A stretch of DNA of 64,000 nt from JADLCX01 sp964630785 (GCA_964630785.1 CAZVZG010000002.1:1-64000), one strand, 5' to 3'; counted from the stretch's first letter, positions 33,103 through 42,737 are shown. A program made the numbers and translations. The notes: generated by a model not told the origin, from the sequence alone.

Positions 33103-35268
33103 TCAGGCGCCCAGGTTGTTGAGCGCCACGATCGTGCCCCGCTGGATGCCCAGCGTGGAGAACCCGCCGGAGGGCTGGAGGTTGCCCAGGGTGAGGTCCC
33201 AGTGGCGCATCATCGCCACCACGGGGAGGGTGGAGACGACCTCGACGGAATAGAAGAACCGGTTGTTGGCGCCCTGGTCGAGGATGTCCTGGAGCGTGTC
33301 GGTCTCGACGTCGAGCCGCTGGCCCGCGTCGACCTGCCAGTCTTTGGTGACCACGAACCCGTCGGTGTACATGAACCGGAGGGTGACGGTGGCGGCGTCG
33401 CCGCTGCCGCCCAGGCCGGCGATCTGCGGGTTGTACACGCTGATGGTCTCGAACAGATCGTCCCCCGCGCGGGCCGGGTCCATGAAGCCCTCGGCGAAGT
33501 CGGTGCGTGTCGCGGCGTTGTAGGCGAAGGGGTTGGCCAGTTCGTCGCCGCGCTCGGTGTGGGCCGATTCGGCGAAGACCTTGGCCGCACCGGAGGAGTA
33601 GCGCACGGTGTAGCTCTTGCCGGTGAGGATTCCGCCGGTGGAGACGCCGCCCGGATCGAACGACCCGCGCCGGTTGGGCTGGAGGATGAGCTCGGGCGGC
33701 GTGATGGTGAGGTCGGGCGAGCCGTCGTTGAAGCTGAAGATGAGGGTGATCGCCGCGACGGTGGAGCCGGTGTTGAGGAACGAGAGCGTCTCGCTGATGT
33801 CCGTGCCGAGGTTGGCCAGGGGCAGGATGGCCACGTTCTGGCCCTCGCCCGAGACGCCCAGGGTCGAGGAGCCGACGCCCACGCCGGAGGGATCGAAGTG
33901 CGTGATGGCGGCCACGATCGGCTGCGTTGAGCTGACCACGGCGGAGAAGGCGCCGTCGGGCAACTGCGGCAGGTCGTTGATCGACAGGCCGCCGCGGCGG
34001 AAGGCCTGAGTCGTGCGGATGTTCGTGAGCTCGATCGGGGCCTGGCCGGCAAAGTAGAAGGTGACGGTGACGGGCGCGTCGGTGTCGGAGGTGTTCTCCC
34101 AGACGATGAAGTCGCGGATAGAACCGCCCTTCTGCACGTTCGTCAACGCCCAGCTCTGGGCCGGGTCGGTGGTGAAGGCTTCGCCGGTCGCGGTGCCGAA
34201 GTCGTAGTGGCTGATGTTGGCCGACAGGCGATTGGTGGACCAGACCTCGATGGAGTAGGGCACGCCCTGCTGGACGAGGTTGGCCGCGACGTTGCTGAAC
34301 TGCGAGATCGTGATCCCGCCGCGACGGTTGGCGCCGAGGGCGCCGGTCTTGATCACCTTGTCGCGGTACCAGAAATCGGGGTCGGGCCCGGAGGGGTTGG
34401 CGGGCGGCTGGGTCTGGGCGGTCTCTGCGCGGACGATGACCTGGTAGTTCGCGGTGACGGAGTTGGGGTTACCGATGGGCAGGAACTCGTTGATCGTGCT
34501 GCCGGCGAATCCCTCGGGGTAGTAGTACTTGAAACGGTAGAAGCTGGTCACGCCCTGCGGCTTGATGACCTCGGCGTCGGTGATCGTGACCAGCTCGTCG
34601 TCGGTGAAGCCGTCGCTGGTGTCGGCGCCGGTCTTGACGGGCAGCTCGTCGTAGGGCGCGCCCTTGTTCTGGTTGGTCACGCCGGTGGTGATCGCGGTCA
34701 CGACGCTCCACGAGCGGTCGTCGAGCACCTCGCCGAAGACCGTGAACCCGCCGTTCTGCGTGTCGAGATTGCTGGCGTTGTTGGCGAGGTTGATGAACCA
34801 CTGGCTCGACGCTGAGTTGGGGTCGTTGGCCTGCTTGGCCATCGCGATGGTGCGGACGATGTTGGAGCGCGTGGTCCCGTTGAACTCGTTGTTGACGTTG
34901 GCGCCGACGGGGATGTCCTGCGCGCCGAATGCCCCGTTGGCGCCCGTGCTCAGCCGCGCCAGCCCGGTCTGGATCACGAACCCCGAGACGAACCGGTGGA
35001 AGAACACGCGGTCGTAGTCGCCGTCGCGCACGTAGTTGAGGAAGTTAGTCGTCGTGAGCGGCGCGGCGTCGGGCCCCGTGCCCGTGTCGAAGAGCTCGAT
35101 GTCGATGTCGCCGAAGTTCGTCTCCAGGCGCACCACCGTGTTCAGCGGGTTGCGCATGTCCGAAGTGCTGGGCAGCGCGGCCGAGTCGAACAACGCGCGT
35201 TGCTCCAGCGACTCCATGAGCGGCTCGGGACGGGCGGCGTGGCGACGAAGGTTTCGGCGGGCGGTCAT
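33103..35268 (-). CDS. Secreted cyclophilin-type peptidylprolyl isomerase with LEPR-xLL N-terminus
   Basis: A 721-residue protein. After a basic start comes MESLEQRALF (18-27), an LEPR-xLL-like signal found on exported planctomycete proteins. Residues about 45-195 form a cyclophilin domain with catalytic Arg92 (FFHRFVSGFVIQ) and the SQWFINLANN segment. A long C-terminal region (about 200-720) has repeated beta-sandwich-like units and no catalytic signature. The ATG at 35,268 has AGGAG ten bases before it. The likely role is folding or prolyl isomerisation of exported proteins. Confidence 0.85.
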   Translation of the reverse strand: MTARRNLRRHAARPEPLMESLEQRALFDSAALPSTSDMRNPLNTVVRLETNFGDIDIELFDTGTGPDAAPLTTTNFLNYVRDGDYDRVFFHRFVSGFVIQTGLARLSTGANGAFGAQDIPVGANVNNEFNGTTRSNIVRTIAMAKQANDPNSASSQWFINLANNASNLDTQNGGFTVFGEVLDDRSWSVVTAITTGVTNQNKGAPYDELPVKTGADTSDGFTDDELVTITDAEVIKPQGVTSFYRFKYYYPEGFAGSTINEFLPIGNPNSVTANYQVIVRAETAQTQPPANPSGPDPDFWYRDKVIKTGALGANRRGGITISQFSNVAANLVQQGVPYSIEVWSTNRLSANISHYDFGTATGEAFTTDPAQSWALTNVQKGGSIRDFIVWENTSDTDAPVTVTFYFAGQAPIELTNIRTTQAFRRGGLSINDLPQLPDGAFSAVVSSTQPIVAAITHFDPSGVGVGSSTLGVSGEGQNVAILPLANLGTDISETLSFLNTGSTVAAITLIFSFNDGSPDLTITPPELILQPNRRGSFDPGGVSTGGILTGKSYTVRYSSGAAKVFAESAHTERGDELANPFAYNAATRTDFAEGFMDPARAGDDLFETISVYNPQIAGLGGSGDAATVTLRFMYTDGFVVTKDWQVDAGQRLDVETDTLQDILDQGANNRFFYSVEVVSTLPVVAMMRHWDLTLGNLQPSGGFSTLGIQRGTIVALNNLGA

Positions 35269-35707
35269 GACCGGCGGACTCCTGACGTGAGACGTTGAAA
35301 GGTCGAACAATACGTGCTGGGTGTGAGGGCCGGCCCGCCGTGCACGGCGCGCCGAGTCCCCCCCTCCCCCCCTCTCCCCCCGCCCGTTCCGGGCGCACTC
35401 CCGGCCAGTGGCCCGTTATACCCGGTCCCGCGATCGGGTGTTGGGAGTCGACGAATCCTGCGCGCTGGCGGCCCGTTCCTTTTCCCCGTACCCAGACAGC
35501 ACGTCCGGCCCCCCCCTCCCCCGCACCCCCCCGCCGGTTCGATGCTGTACGCACCAACCTGACGGCGCGGTTGACCCGGATCGGCAATTGCAGGTCGCGC
35601 GGACGCAAGTTATTGGGACTTCATCCGGTATCCGTGCCGATGCGTGCTCGGACCGCCTGGAATCCCCAAACTGGGGGGTTTATTGGGTGCGGATACACTC
35701 TGGATCA
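35269..35707. other. 439-bp divergent gap, cyclophilin/glycosyltransferase
   Basis: No gene is seen. The gap is C-rich with CCCCCC blocks (35,357-35,385 and 35,510-35,535). The glycosyltransferase frame is open from 35,408, but that stretch is low-complexity. It should contain divergent promoters. None is clear. Confidence 0.6.
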
Positions 35708-38230
35708 GTGAGCACGAGCACGGCGGAACCATCGATTGGCCAGACCGAACCGGGGCGGGGGCTCCCGGTGGCGCTCCTGCCGTCGGACGTGGTCCGGGTA
35801 GTGCCGGAAGCGGCCGACAACGGCCTGTCCGCGAGTGGGACGCGCCGGGCGGTCGTGACCCGGCGCGTGGCCGCGGTCGTGCCTTGCTTCAACCGGCGCG
35901 AGGACGCCCGGGCGCTGCTGTCGGACCTCTCGCACCTCGCGGCGACGTACGCCCAAGTCGGGCTGGAGGGCGAGATCGGTCGGATCGACCTGCGGGTGCT
36001 GCTGGTGGACAACGCCTCGGCCGAGCCGCTCTCGACCCTGCCCGTGCCGCCGAACGTGCGGCTGGAGCACCTGCGACTGGGCCACAACAGCGGCGGCAGC
36101 GGCGGATACAACGCGGGCATCCGCCGTGTGCTGGCGCTCGACGACGAGAACGATGAGGCCGCGGCGTGGCGCGAGTTCGACGCTGAGCACGTCTGGCTAG
36201 TGGATTCTGACGCGCGCGTCGCCCCCGATACCCTGTCCACGCTCACCGCTATGCTGGATACCGACCGCTCGATCGTGGCGGCGGGCAGCGCGATCTGCGA
36301 CCCGCTGAGCGGGCAGGCGTTCGAGCTGGGCGGGCACGTGAACCGCCTCAACGGCAACTACGAGCCGATGGTGGTCGGCAACGTGGGCGTGCGCGATCTG
36401 GTGGATTCGGATTACCTGGCCGCGTGCTGCGCGCTGGTGCGGGCCGACGCCGTTCGCGATACGGGCGTAATGCCCGATCGCTTCCTCAACGGCGACGACG
36501 TGGAGTGGTTTTTGCGGATGAAGGCGATGACGGGCGGGCGCGTGGTGGGCGTGCCGTGGAGCGTGGCGATGCACCCGCGGTTCGATCGCTTCGCCACCTG
36601 GCCGCGGTATTACATGACGCGCAACGCCTTTGGCCCGCTGGATGCGGTGGGCGGCGACGCCTCGCTGCGCCGGTGGCGGGCCCTGCGCGAGGTGCCGCGG
36701 GCGGTGCAACAGGCCATGATGGACCGGCCCGACCTGGCGCGCCTGCACCTGGCGGGGCTGCGCCACGCGGCCCGGCACCAGACCGTGGGGCCCGCGCCCG
36801 AAGGGCTGATCCGCGTCGAACCGCCGCGGCCGCTCTCGGACCTCTCGCGGGTGCTGCTGGACGAACTGGGCATGGGGCGGGCCCGCCCGACGCGCGGGCG
36901 CGTGCTGCCCAGGCTGCTTCTCTCAGAAGAGCAGCGGGCCGAGGTCGTGCGCGGGCTGACGTGCGCGGGCGTCGTGCTGCGGCCGGGGCGCGACGGCACG
37001 CGACCCGAGGGGCTGCTGCGATCGACGCTCGGCGCGGCGCGCCGGTTCGTCTTCGGGCCCGAGGTGGACGTGGCCGTGATCCCGGCCCGCGGCCGGCCCG
37101 ACTCGTGGTTCCTGGGGCGCATCACGGTCGCCGTGACGCCGCAGGGGTTCATCATGCGAAAGCCCAACCGCTTCTCGACGGGGGCGAGCGCGCTGGGCAC
37201 GCTGTTCAAGGGCGTTCGCCGGGCGCTGGCGGTCGGGCGACGGCGCGAGGACCCGACGGTCAACAACGCTCCCTGGTTGCACGCGTCGGACCCGCGGGCC
37301 GTCGCGGCCGCGGGCGCGTGCGGGCTCACGCTGTGCGCCGTGGTGCTCAGTTACAACCGCTGGGGCGCGCTGGACCGCACGCTGCGGAACCTGCGTGAGA
37401 GCGGACTGTTCGCGCTCGACGACGGATCGGCGGGCGCGCCGTGGTCGGTGGTGGTGGTGGACAACGGTTCGAGCGACGGCTCGGCCGACCAGGTTGCGAG
37501 GGCGTTTCCGCGGGCGAATGTGGTCCGCATCGACCGGAACATCGGCGTCGAGGCGTTCAACCGGGGCGTCGGCGCGGCCCCGCCCGGTGCGGACGTGATG
37601 CTCATCCTCGACGACGATGCGACGCCGGACCCCCGGGCGCTGCGCCGGGCGATGGAACTGCTGGCCCGCCGCCCCGATCTGGGCGCGGTAACTCTGCACC
37701 CGCTGCATCCGCGAAGCGGCAAGAGCGAGTGGACCTTCGCCCGGCGGGCGACGGGATCGGTGAGCGACGCGTGGCCGGTGATGGGCTGCGGTAACCTCGT
37801 GCGGCGCGACGCGTGGCGGATGGCCGGCGGGTACGAGTCGGGCTATTTCCTGTACCGAAACGACACCGACCTGGCGCTCAAACTCCGCGGCCTGGGGCTC
37901 GGCGTGCACTTCAATCCCGCATGGGTGGTGTGGCACGACACCGCGGCCGGCGCGGGCGCGCGCAAGAGCGAGAACTGGCACCGCACCGCCACGCGCAACT
38001 GGGTGTGGATGGCGCGCCGGCACGCCCCGTCGTTTGGCGAGCGGTGGCGGGGCGCGGCGGTGGGCTGGATGTGGGCGCACAGGCTCGCGGGCCTGAGCGC
38101 GTCACGTCACGCGGCCACGCTGCGCGGGGCGATCGAGGGTGTCCGCCGCCCGCCCCCGCCGATGGATGAGCGCATCAGGTCGGGGGCGGCGTGGCGCGAC
38201 TTGCTGCGGATGCTCGTGGCCCGTTCGTAG
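35708..38230 (+). CDS. Two-domain GT2 glycosyltransferase, GlfT2-like
   Basis: An 840-residue protein with two GT2 domains. Domain 1 (about 54-330) has VPCFNRRED, LLVDNAS, the HNSGGSGGYNAG motif and the metal-binding VDSDARV. Domain 2 (about 539-790) has VVLSYNRW, VVDNGSSDGSADQ, IGVEAFNRGV, and LILDDDATPDP. The GGSGGYN motif recalls galactofuranosyltransferases. A polymer-forming role is possible, with the decaprenyl-phosphate enzyme in the same region as a loose partner. The GTG at 35,708 is the first good start before conserved sequence. An upstream extension is open but low-complexity. Confidence 0.82.
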   Translation: MSTSTAEPSIGQTEPGRGLPVALLPSDVVRVVPEAADNGLSASGTRRAVVTRRVAAVVPCFNRREDARALLSDLSHLAATYAQVGLEGEIGRIDLRVLLVDNASAEPLSTLPVPPNVRLEHLRLGHNSGGSGGYNAGIRRVLALDDENDEAAAWREFDAEHVWLVDSDARVAPDTLSTLTAMLDTDRSIVAAGSAICDPLSGQAFELGGHVNRLNGNYEPMVVGNVGVRDLVDSDYLAACCALVRADAVRDTGVMPDRFLNGDDVEWFLRMKAMTGGRVVGVPWSVAMHPRFDRFATWPRYYMTRNAFGPLDAVGGDASLRRWRALREVPRAVQQAMMDRPDLARLHLAGLRHAARHQTVGPAPEGLIRVEPPRPLSDLSRVLLDELGMGRARPTRGRVLPRLLLSEEQRAEVVRGLTCAGVVLRPGRDGTRPEGLLRSTLGAARRFVFGPEVDVAVIPARGRPDSWFLGRITVAVTPQGFIMRKPNRFSTGASALGTLFKGVRRALAVGRRREDPTVNNAPWLHASDPRAVAAAGACGLTLCAVVLSYNRWGALDRTLRNLRESGLFALDDGSAGAPWSVVVVDNGSSDGSADQVARAFPRANVVRIDRNIGVEAFNRGVGAAPPGADVMLILDDDATPDPRALRRAMELLARRPDLGAVTLHPLHPRSGKSEWTFARRATGSVSDAWPVMGCGNLVRRDAWRMAGGYESGYFLYRNDTDLALKLRGLGLGVHFNPAWVVWHDTAAGAGARKSENWHRTATRNWVWMARRHAPSFGERWRGAAVGWMWAHRLAGLSASRHAATLRGAIEGVRRPPPPMDERIRSGAAWRDLLRMLVARS

Positions 38231-38430
38231 ACCCGGGGGATTCGCGATCGCCTCGCGGCCGGGGTTATCGGGCCATCGAGGCGGCCGTTCCCAGGCGGCC
38301 GGAACTGCCGTGGGCGCTGCGTTTGCCAGCAACTCCCCGGCCGTGTCCGCCGATACACACTTGCGGTGCGGGCGCCTGTGCGCCCGATGCTCCTTCCCGC
38401 GGCGGTCGACCGGCCGTCGCGAGTCTCCAC

Positions 38431-39579
38431 ATGACCACACCAAACAAGAAACCCGATTCCGCGCCGAACTCCCTTCGACTCGACGCCGCAAAGCTCAACC
38501 GATTCCTCGATGAGCGTGACCAGGCCTCGGAGGGCGGCGAGAACAAGCCGCGGCGCGACTTTGTGCGATGGGCGTTCCGAACCGCCAGCATTCCGTTCAC
38601 TGTCGTGCATCCCGGCGGGTCCAACGCGGTCATGCATGTCGCCTGCCGGAACCTCTCCTCCGGCGGCATCGGCTTGCTGCACAACGCGTACATGCACACG
38701 GGCACGCACTGCTTTGTCACCCTGACCCGGACGGACGGTCATCGCGTCTCCGTCGAGGGGACGATCGTTCGGTGCATCCACGTCACCGGCGCGATCCACG
38801 AGATCGGGGTCAAGTTTCTCAAGCCGATCGACGCCAAGCAGTTCATCGACCTCGATCCGTTCGCCAACGGCTTCAACCTCGAGACCGTCGATCCCGAGAG
38901 TCTGCGCGGCACGGTGCTGCTCATTGAAGACTCCGCGCTCGATCAGACACTCATCCGCCATTACCTCCGCGAGACGCAGATCAGTCTGGTTGTCGTGGAC
39001 ACCGTTGAAGAGGGCTTGGCCAGGGCCGCGGAGGGCGTCGACATGATCCTCTGCGACGCCAATGCCGGCGGGGCCTCGGGTGCGGACTTCGTTCGGAAGG
39101 CCCGCGATTCCGGGCTCTCCCAGCCCATCCTCATGCTCACGGCCGACACCGGGGAATCCACGCGCCGGGAGCTCATCAAGGCCCGAGCCACCGCCATCCT
39201 GACCAAGCCGCTCAAGCAGCAGACGCTCTTCCAGGCTCTCGCGGAGTTCATGTCGACAAGCGCCGACGCCGGCGGCATCGCCAGCACGCTGCCCGCCAAC
39301 CATGCCAACCTCGGTCTGCTTGAGACATTCGTCGAGCAGACCAAGGCGACTGCGAAGAATATCGAGAAGGCCGTCGCCGAGAACAACGCCGCCCGAGCCA
39401 GGCTGCTGTGCCTTCAGATCATGGGCTCGGCCCCGGAGATGGGGTTCGAGAAGCTCGCCGACCTTGCCCGCGCCGCCGAGCAGGTCATCACGGCCACCAA
39501 GTCTTGCGCCGACGCCGCCGTCCCGCTCCGGACGCTCATCGGAGCGTGCCTGCGAACGTCCTCACGGCAGGCCGCGTAG
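38431..39579 (+). CDS. PilZ-like, receiver and Hpt-like domain regulator
   Basis: The 382-residue protein combines a PilZ-like N-terminal region (about 45-150; RNLSSGGIGLLHNAY) with a receiver domain (about 158-275). The receiver has LLIEDSALDQ, the phospho-acceptor Asp in ILCDANAGG (about 208) and the switch Lys in ILTKPL. A helical C-terminal segment (about 285-375) resembles a histidine-phosphotransfer bundle, but the HxxKG motif is not evident. It may link c-di-GMP and phosphorelay signals. No kinase gene is adjacent. ATG start at 38,431. Confidence 0.75.
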   Translation: MTTPNKKPDSAPNSLRLDAAKLNRFLDERDQASEGGENKPRRDFVRWAFRTASIPFTVVHPGGSNAVMHVACRNLSSGGIGLLHNAYMHTGTHCFVTLTRTDGHRVSVEGTIVRCIHVTGAIHEIGVKFLKPIDAKQFIDLDPFANGFNLETVDPESLRGTVLLIEDSALDQTLIRHYLRETQISLVVVDTVEEGLARAAEGVDMILCDANAGGASGADFVRKARDSGLSQPILMLTADTGESTRRELIKARATAILTKPLKQQTLFQALAEFMSTSADAGGIASTLPANHANLGLLETFVEQTKATAKNIEKAVAENNAARARLLCLQIMGSAPEMGFEKLADLARAAEQVITATKSCADAAVPLRTLIGACLRTSSRQAA

Positions 39580-39605
39580 CGATTTCCAGCCCCGGGTTTG
39601 GGTAC

Positions 39606-39624
39606 CCCGCCGCTCCGCGGCGGG
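39606..39624 (+). terminator. Hairpin after the PilZ-REC gene
   Basis: CCCGCCGC-TCC-GCGGCGGG, a perfect 8-bp stem 27 bases past the stop, followed by a CT-rich stretch. Together with its reverse-complement partner at 39,679 it forms a mirrored pair between two convergent genes. Confidence 0.6.
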
Positions 39625-39678
39625 CCTCTTGGCCTTCCCCGACCGGCCTGAGCACCGAATAACGGAGATCGAACTCCT

Positions 39679-39695
39679 CCGCCGCGGAGCGGCGG
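39679..39695 (-). terminator. Mirrored hairpin after the CAP-domain gene
   Basis: CCGCCGC-GGA-GCGGCGG, the reverse complement of the 39,606 hairpin, lies directly at the end of the minus-strand gene. Each convergent gene thus has its own copy of the same stem. Confidence 0.6.
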
Positions 39696-39696
39696 G

Positions 39697-42555
39697 CTAC
39701 CCGCGCGCCGCCGCCTCCGCCAGTTTCTGCGTCACGTCCTCGAAGTCCCAGCCGTGACCCGGGAGCCAGAACCAGCGCACCAGGTGGCTGGTGTTGAGCG
39801 TGCTGACGAGGTCGATCTCGCCGCTGGCAAGGTCCACCGCGGCCGTGAGCCGGCCGTCGATGTTCTGGTACGCCGGCGGGGAGAGGTTCATGTTCACCTT
39901 CCGCCACGAGTTGCGCCGCGCGCTGTATCGGTACGCGCTGATGCGCCCATCGTCCTTCACGCCCACCACGTAGTTCAGGCCGGCGCGGCTCTGGTAGGTC
40001 GTGGTTGTCTGCGGCTGGAACCCGTAGCCGTGCAGGCGGCTCGTCAGGTCTCGCCCCCACCACCCCTGGCCCCGCGTGGTGTAGCTGGTCGCCCACAGGT
40101 GCCCGTTCTCGTCGGTGCCGCTGATGTGCACGCCGCCGTTTCGCGGCGTCTGGAACACGGTGATCTCGCCCACCAGCGGCGCGGTGCCGGTCACGGCGCT
40201 GAGGTTCTGCATGTGCCACTTGAGCCGGCCCCGCATCTTGTAGAAGAGCTGGATGTTGCCGTCAAAGTCGAGGAACGCCAGGTTGCACGTCTTGTTCGGA
40301 GTGACCCACGACACGAGCTCGCTGGCCACGTAGGGCATATCGAGCCCGCGGTTCTCGACGTCCTTCTCGGTGATGTTTCGGAAGGTCCACCGGTACTGAT
40401 CGCCGGTCTTTCGGAGCGTCTGCGAGTAGATGACCAGCTCGCCCGAGTCGCTCGCGCCGGCGAGCACGGCCCTGCGCATCGGGTCGAAGACCAGCTCGAT
40501 GTCGTTGGAGATGTACAGCGAGTCGGCGATCTCGTCGGTGAGGTTGCGGTGCGTCCACACGCCGCCGCCGGGCGTCTCCTCGCGGAAGAGCAGCAGGCCG
40601 TCCATGCCGCGGATCGCGACGTAGGTGCGGTGGTCGCGGGAGTCCTGCCAGACCGTGGCCGCGCCGTCGATGACCGGCTCGTCGGGCCCGCCGCGGATGT
40701 CGTACCAGTTCCATGAGCCGTCGCCGTTGGCGGTGGCGAACAGCGGCTGTCCCCAGCCGTTGGTGAACACCATCGTCAGCTTGCCGCTGAGGAACAGCGT
40801 CGTGATGGGCTGCCAGTATTCGGGCATGACGCCCTGGTTGATCACCACGGGCCGGCCCTGATCCGGCGGCGCGAGCCCGGTGATCTGGACGGTGTAGACG
40901 CCCAGGCTCGTGCCGTTGGACGCCTCGACGGAGAGGTAATAGGTCTCGCCTTCCACCACGTCGAAGGTCACGGTCGAGCTGGTGGAGAGGTTGGCGTCGG
41001 CGACGCCGAGGTGGATCTGCACGCCCGAGGAATCGAACACGCGCAGTTGCGAGCCGAACGCGCCCTGCGGGTGGCCGGCCGTCACCGTCATCGTGCCCGA
41101 GCGCGGGATGACGACCTTGAACAGGTCGGTGTCGCCCACCGACTCCAGGTAGCCGACCTTCACGGCCGTGCCGGTGGAGTCTTCGATGGTGATCGTGGAA
41201 GCGGATCCGAGTTCGCCGATGTCTGCGTAGTCGTCGCTGCCCGAGCCGCCGGTCGGGCCCTCGATCAGCAGCAGGTACGAGCCCAGGCTTGTGCTCAGCG
41301 AGGCGCGGGCCAACAAGTAGTACGTCTGTCCGGCCGCCACCTGGAAAGTCGCGACCGAGCCGTTGCCGAACTCGCCGCCGGCCGTTCCCGCCGCGGCCTG
41401 CCCGTGCGAGCCGTTGTACGCGATGAGCTGCATCGCGAACTGGCCCGTTGGGTGCGTGAGCGTGACCGTGGTCAGGCCCGTCTTGGTGGCCACGAACCTG
41501 AAGAGGTCGGTGTCGCCGACGTTCTCCAGTACGCCGGTCTTGGCGCCGTTGCCGAGCGTCGGGTCCAGGTCGATCACGCCCGCAGCCGACCACTGCCCGG
41601 CGTTGGCGTAGTCGTCCCCGCCCGTGGGCGAGGCGAGCTCCGCGGTGAGGGCGTCCACCTTGACGTTCACGCCGGCGATCGTGGCCGTCTTGGTCACGCT
41701 GTAGCCGTCGCTGATCCGCGTGAACTTGACGTTGTACGCACCGTTGCCCAGGGCGATCTGGTAGTTGCCGGCCGCGTCGGTCGTGTAGGTTCCGACCACC
41801 GTCCCCGGCGCGGATTGCAGGGCCACGTCGATGCGCACCGAGCCCGCGCCCTCGCCGATCGAGTAGAAGTCGTCCGAGTCCGCGTCGTTGAACACCACGC
41901 CCAGGATGTAGCGGACGGGGTTGGGCCCCTGATACCCGAACATCTCGGTGTAGTAGTTGTCGTACGCCCCGCCCGCGCCCAGCGCAAAGCCCGGCCCGAA
42001 CTCGTCGTAGTGGAAGCTCGAATCAAAGTTCGAGAACAGGCTCAGCACGTTCTTGCGGTGACCGACCGATTCCAGCCAGGCCCGGTGCACCGCGTCGATC
42101 GTCGAATAGCCGCCGGCGATGTTCTCGCCCGCCGTCCCGCCGTACCCCGCCGCCTGCGCCCGGAAGGTCGGGTCGTGGCCGTCGGGGTTCACGTGGTCGA
42201 AGAACCCGCGGGTCGCCATGTCCAGGCTGTGGGCCCGGGCCGCGGTCGTCAGGTATTGGTTCAGCGCCAGCGGCTCCTGTGCCACAAGCCTCGCGGCCTC
42301 GGCGCTGGTCAGTCCCGCGCTCAGATCGATCCCCAGGCGCAGGCCCTCGGCCTGCGGGTTGGCCCGCGCGCGGTTCACCAGTTCCGATAGGTACACCTCC
42401 GACGCCGTCCACGCGAAGCTCAACAGAGCCCGATTCTCCAGTTCCTCGACCCGTCCCCGCTCTTCCAGGCAAACGGCGCGGCCGCGCGGGATTCCCGCAC
42501 GTCGCGCCATCCGGGCTGCCGGGCCGGTCACGGATCGGGTTGGCTTGAGGGGCAT
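39697..42555 (-). CDS. Secreted multidomain protein with CAP/SCP domain and PPC domains
   Basis: A 952-residue exported protein. The N-terminus has an LEPR-xLL-like segment (ELENRALLSFAW). A CAP domain (about 50-190) shows the ARAHSLDMATRGFFDHVNPDG and GENIAGG patterns. An SdrD B-like repeat (about 210-300; ILGVVFNDADSDDF, GTYTTDAAGNYQI) follows, then two PPC domains (about 310-420 and 420-550; VGDTDLFRFVATKTGL, VGDTDLFKVVIPRSG). The last 380 residues are beta-rich, possibly a propeller. CAP proteins have varied extracellular roles. The ATG at 42,555 follows CGGAG by six bases and both lie in a hairpin. Confidence 0.8.
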   Translation of the reverse strand: MPLKPTRSVTGPAARMARRAGIPRGRAVCLEERGRVEELENRALLSFAWTASEVYLSELVNRARANPQAEGLRLGIDLSAGLTSAEAARLVAQEPLALNQYLTTAARAHSLDMATRGFFDHVNPDGHDPTFRAQAAGYGGTAGENIAGGYSTIDAVHRAWLESVGHRKNVLSLFSNFDSSFHYDEFGPGFALGAGGAYDNYYTEMFGYQGPNPVRYILGVVFNDADSDDFYSIGEGAGSVRIDVALQSAPGTVVGTYTTDAAGNYQIALGNGAYNVKFTRISDGYSVTKTATIAGVNVKVDALTAELASPTGGDDYANAGQWSAAGVIDLDPTLGNGAKTGVLENVGDTDLFRFVATKTGLTTVTLTHPTGQFAMQLIAYNGSHGQAAAGTAGGEFGNGSVATFQVAAGQTYYLLARASLSTSLGSYLLLIEGPTGGSGSDDYADIGELGSASTITIEDSTGTAVKVGYLESVGDTDLFKVVIPRSGTMTVTAGHPQGAFGSQLRVFDSSGVQIHLGVADANLSTSSTVTFDVVEGETYYLSVEASNGTSLGVYTVQITGLAPPDQGRPVVINQGVMPEYWQPITTLFLSGKLTMVFTNGWGQPLFATANGDGSWNWYDIRGGPDEPVIDGAATVWQDSRDHRTYVAIRGMDGLLLFREETPGGGVWTHRNLTDEIADSLYISNDIELVFDPMRRAVLAGASDSGELVIYSQTLRKTGDQYRWTFRNITEKDVENRGLDMPYVASELVSWVTPNKTCNLAFLDFDGNIQLFYKMRGRLKWHMQNLSAVTGTAPLVGEITVFQTPRNGGVHISGTDENGHLWATSYTTRGQGWWGRDLTSRLHGYGFQPQTTTTYQSRAGLNYVVGVKDDGRISAYRYSARRNSWRKVNMNLSPPAYQNIDGRLTAAVDLASGEIDLVSTLNTSHLVRWFWLPGHGWDFEDVTQKLAEAAARG

Positions 42556-42595
42556 CGATCACTCCGGGTTGGCCATAACCACCCGGGTGATCGAT
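42554..42595 (-). promoter_or_regulatory. 5' leader hairpin enclosing the start of the CAP gene
   Basis: ATCGATCACTCCGGGT (42,554-42,569) pairs with ACCCGGGTGATCGAT (42,581-42,595) with a single bulge and an 11-base loop. In the mRNA the 3' arm contains the ribosome site CGGAG and the first bases of the ATG, so it could hold translation off. As DNA it could equally be an operator. Confidence 0.55.
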
Positions 42596-42704
42596 CTGCT
42601 TCCTTTCCCACTTCAGCCGACCGTCGCCGCCCGCAGCCTCCCGCTTTGCGCCCGCGCCACACGCCGAGCGTTCGGTGTAACCGGACCGGTTATCGGCTCC
42701 AACT

Positions 42705-42737
42705 CCCCCTCCCAGAGGGAGGGGGCCGGGGGGAGGG
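42705..42737 (+). repeat. Dispersed palindromic repeat, copy 3
   Basis: Same 31-base core as 11,106 and 14,211, here in the gap between lepB and the CAP gene, in the same orientation as copy 1. Confidence 0.9.
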
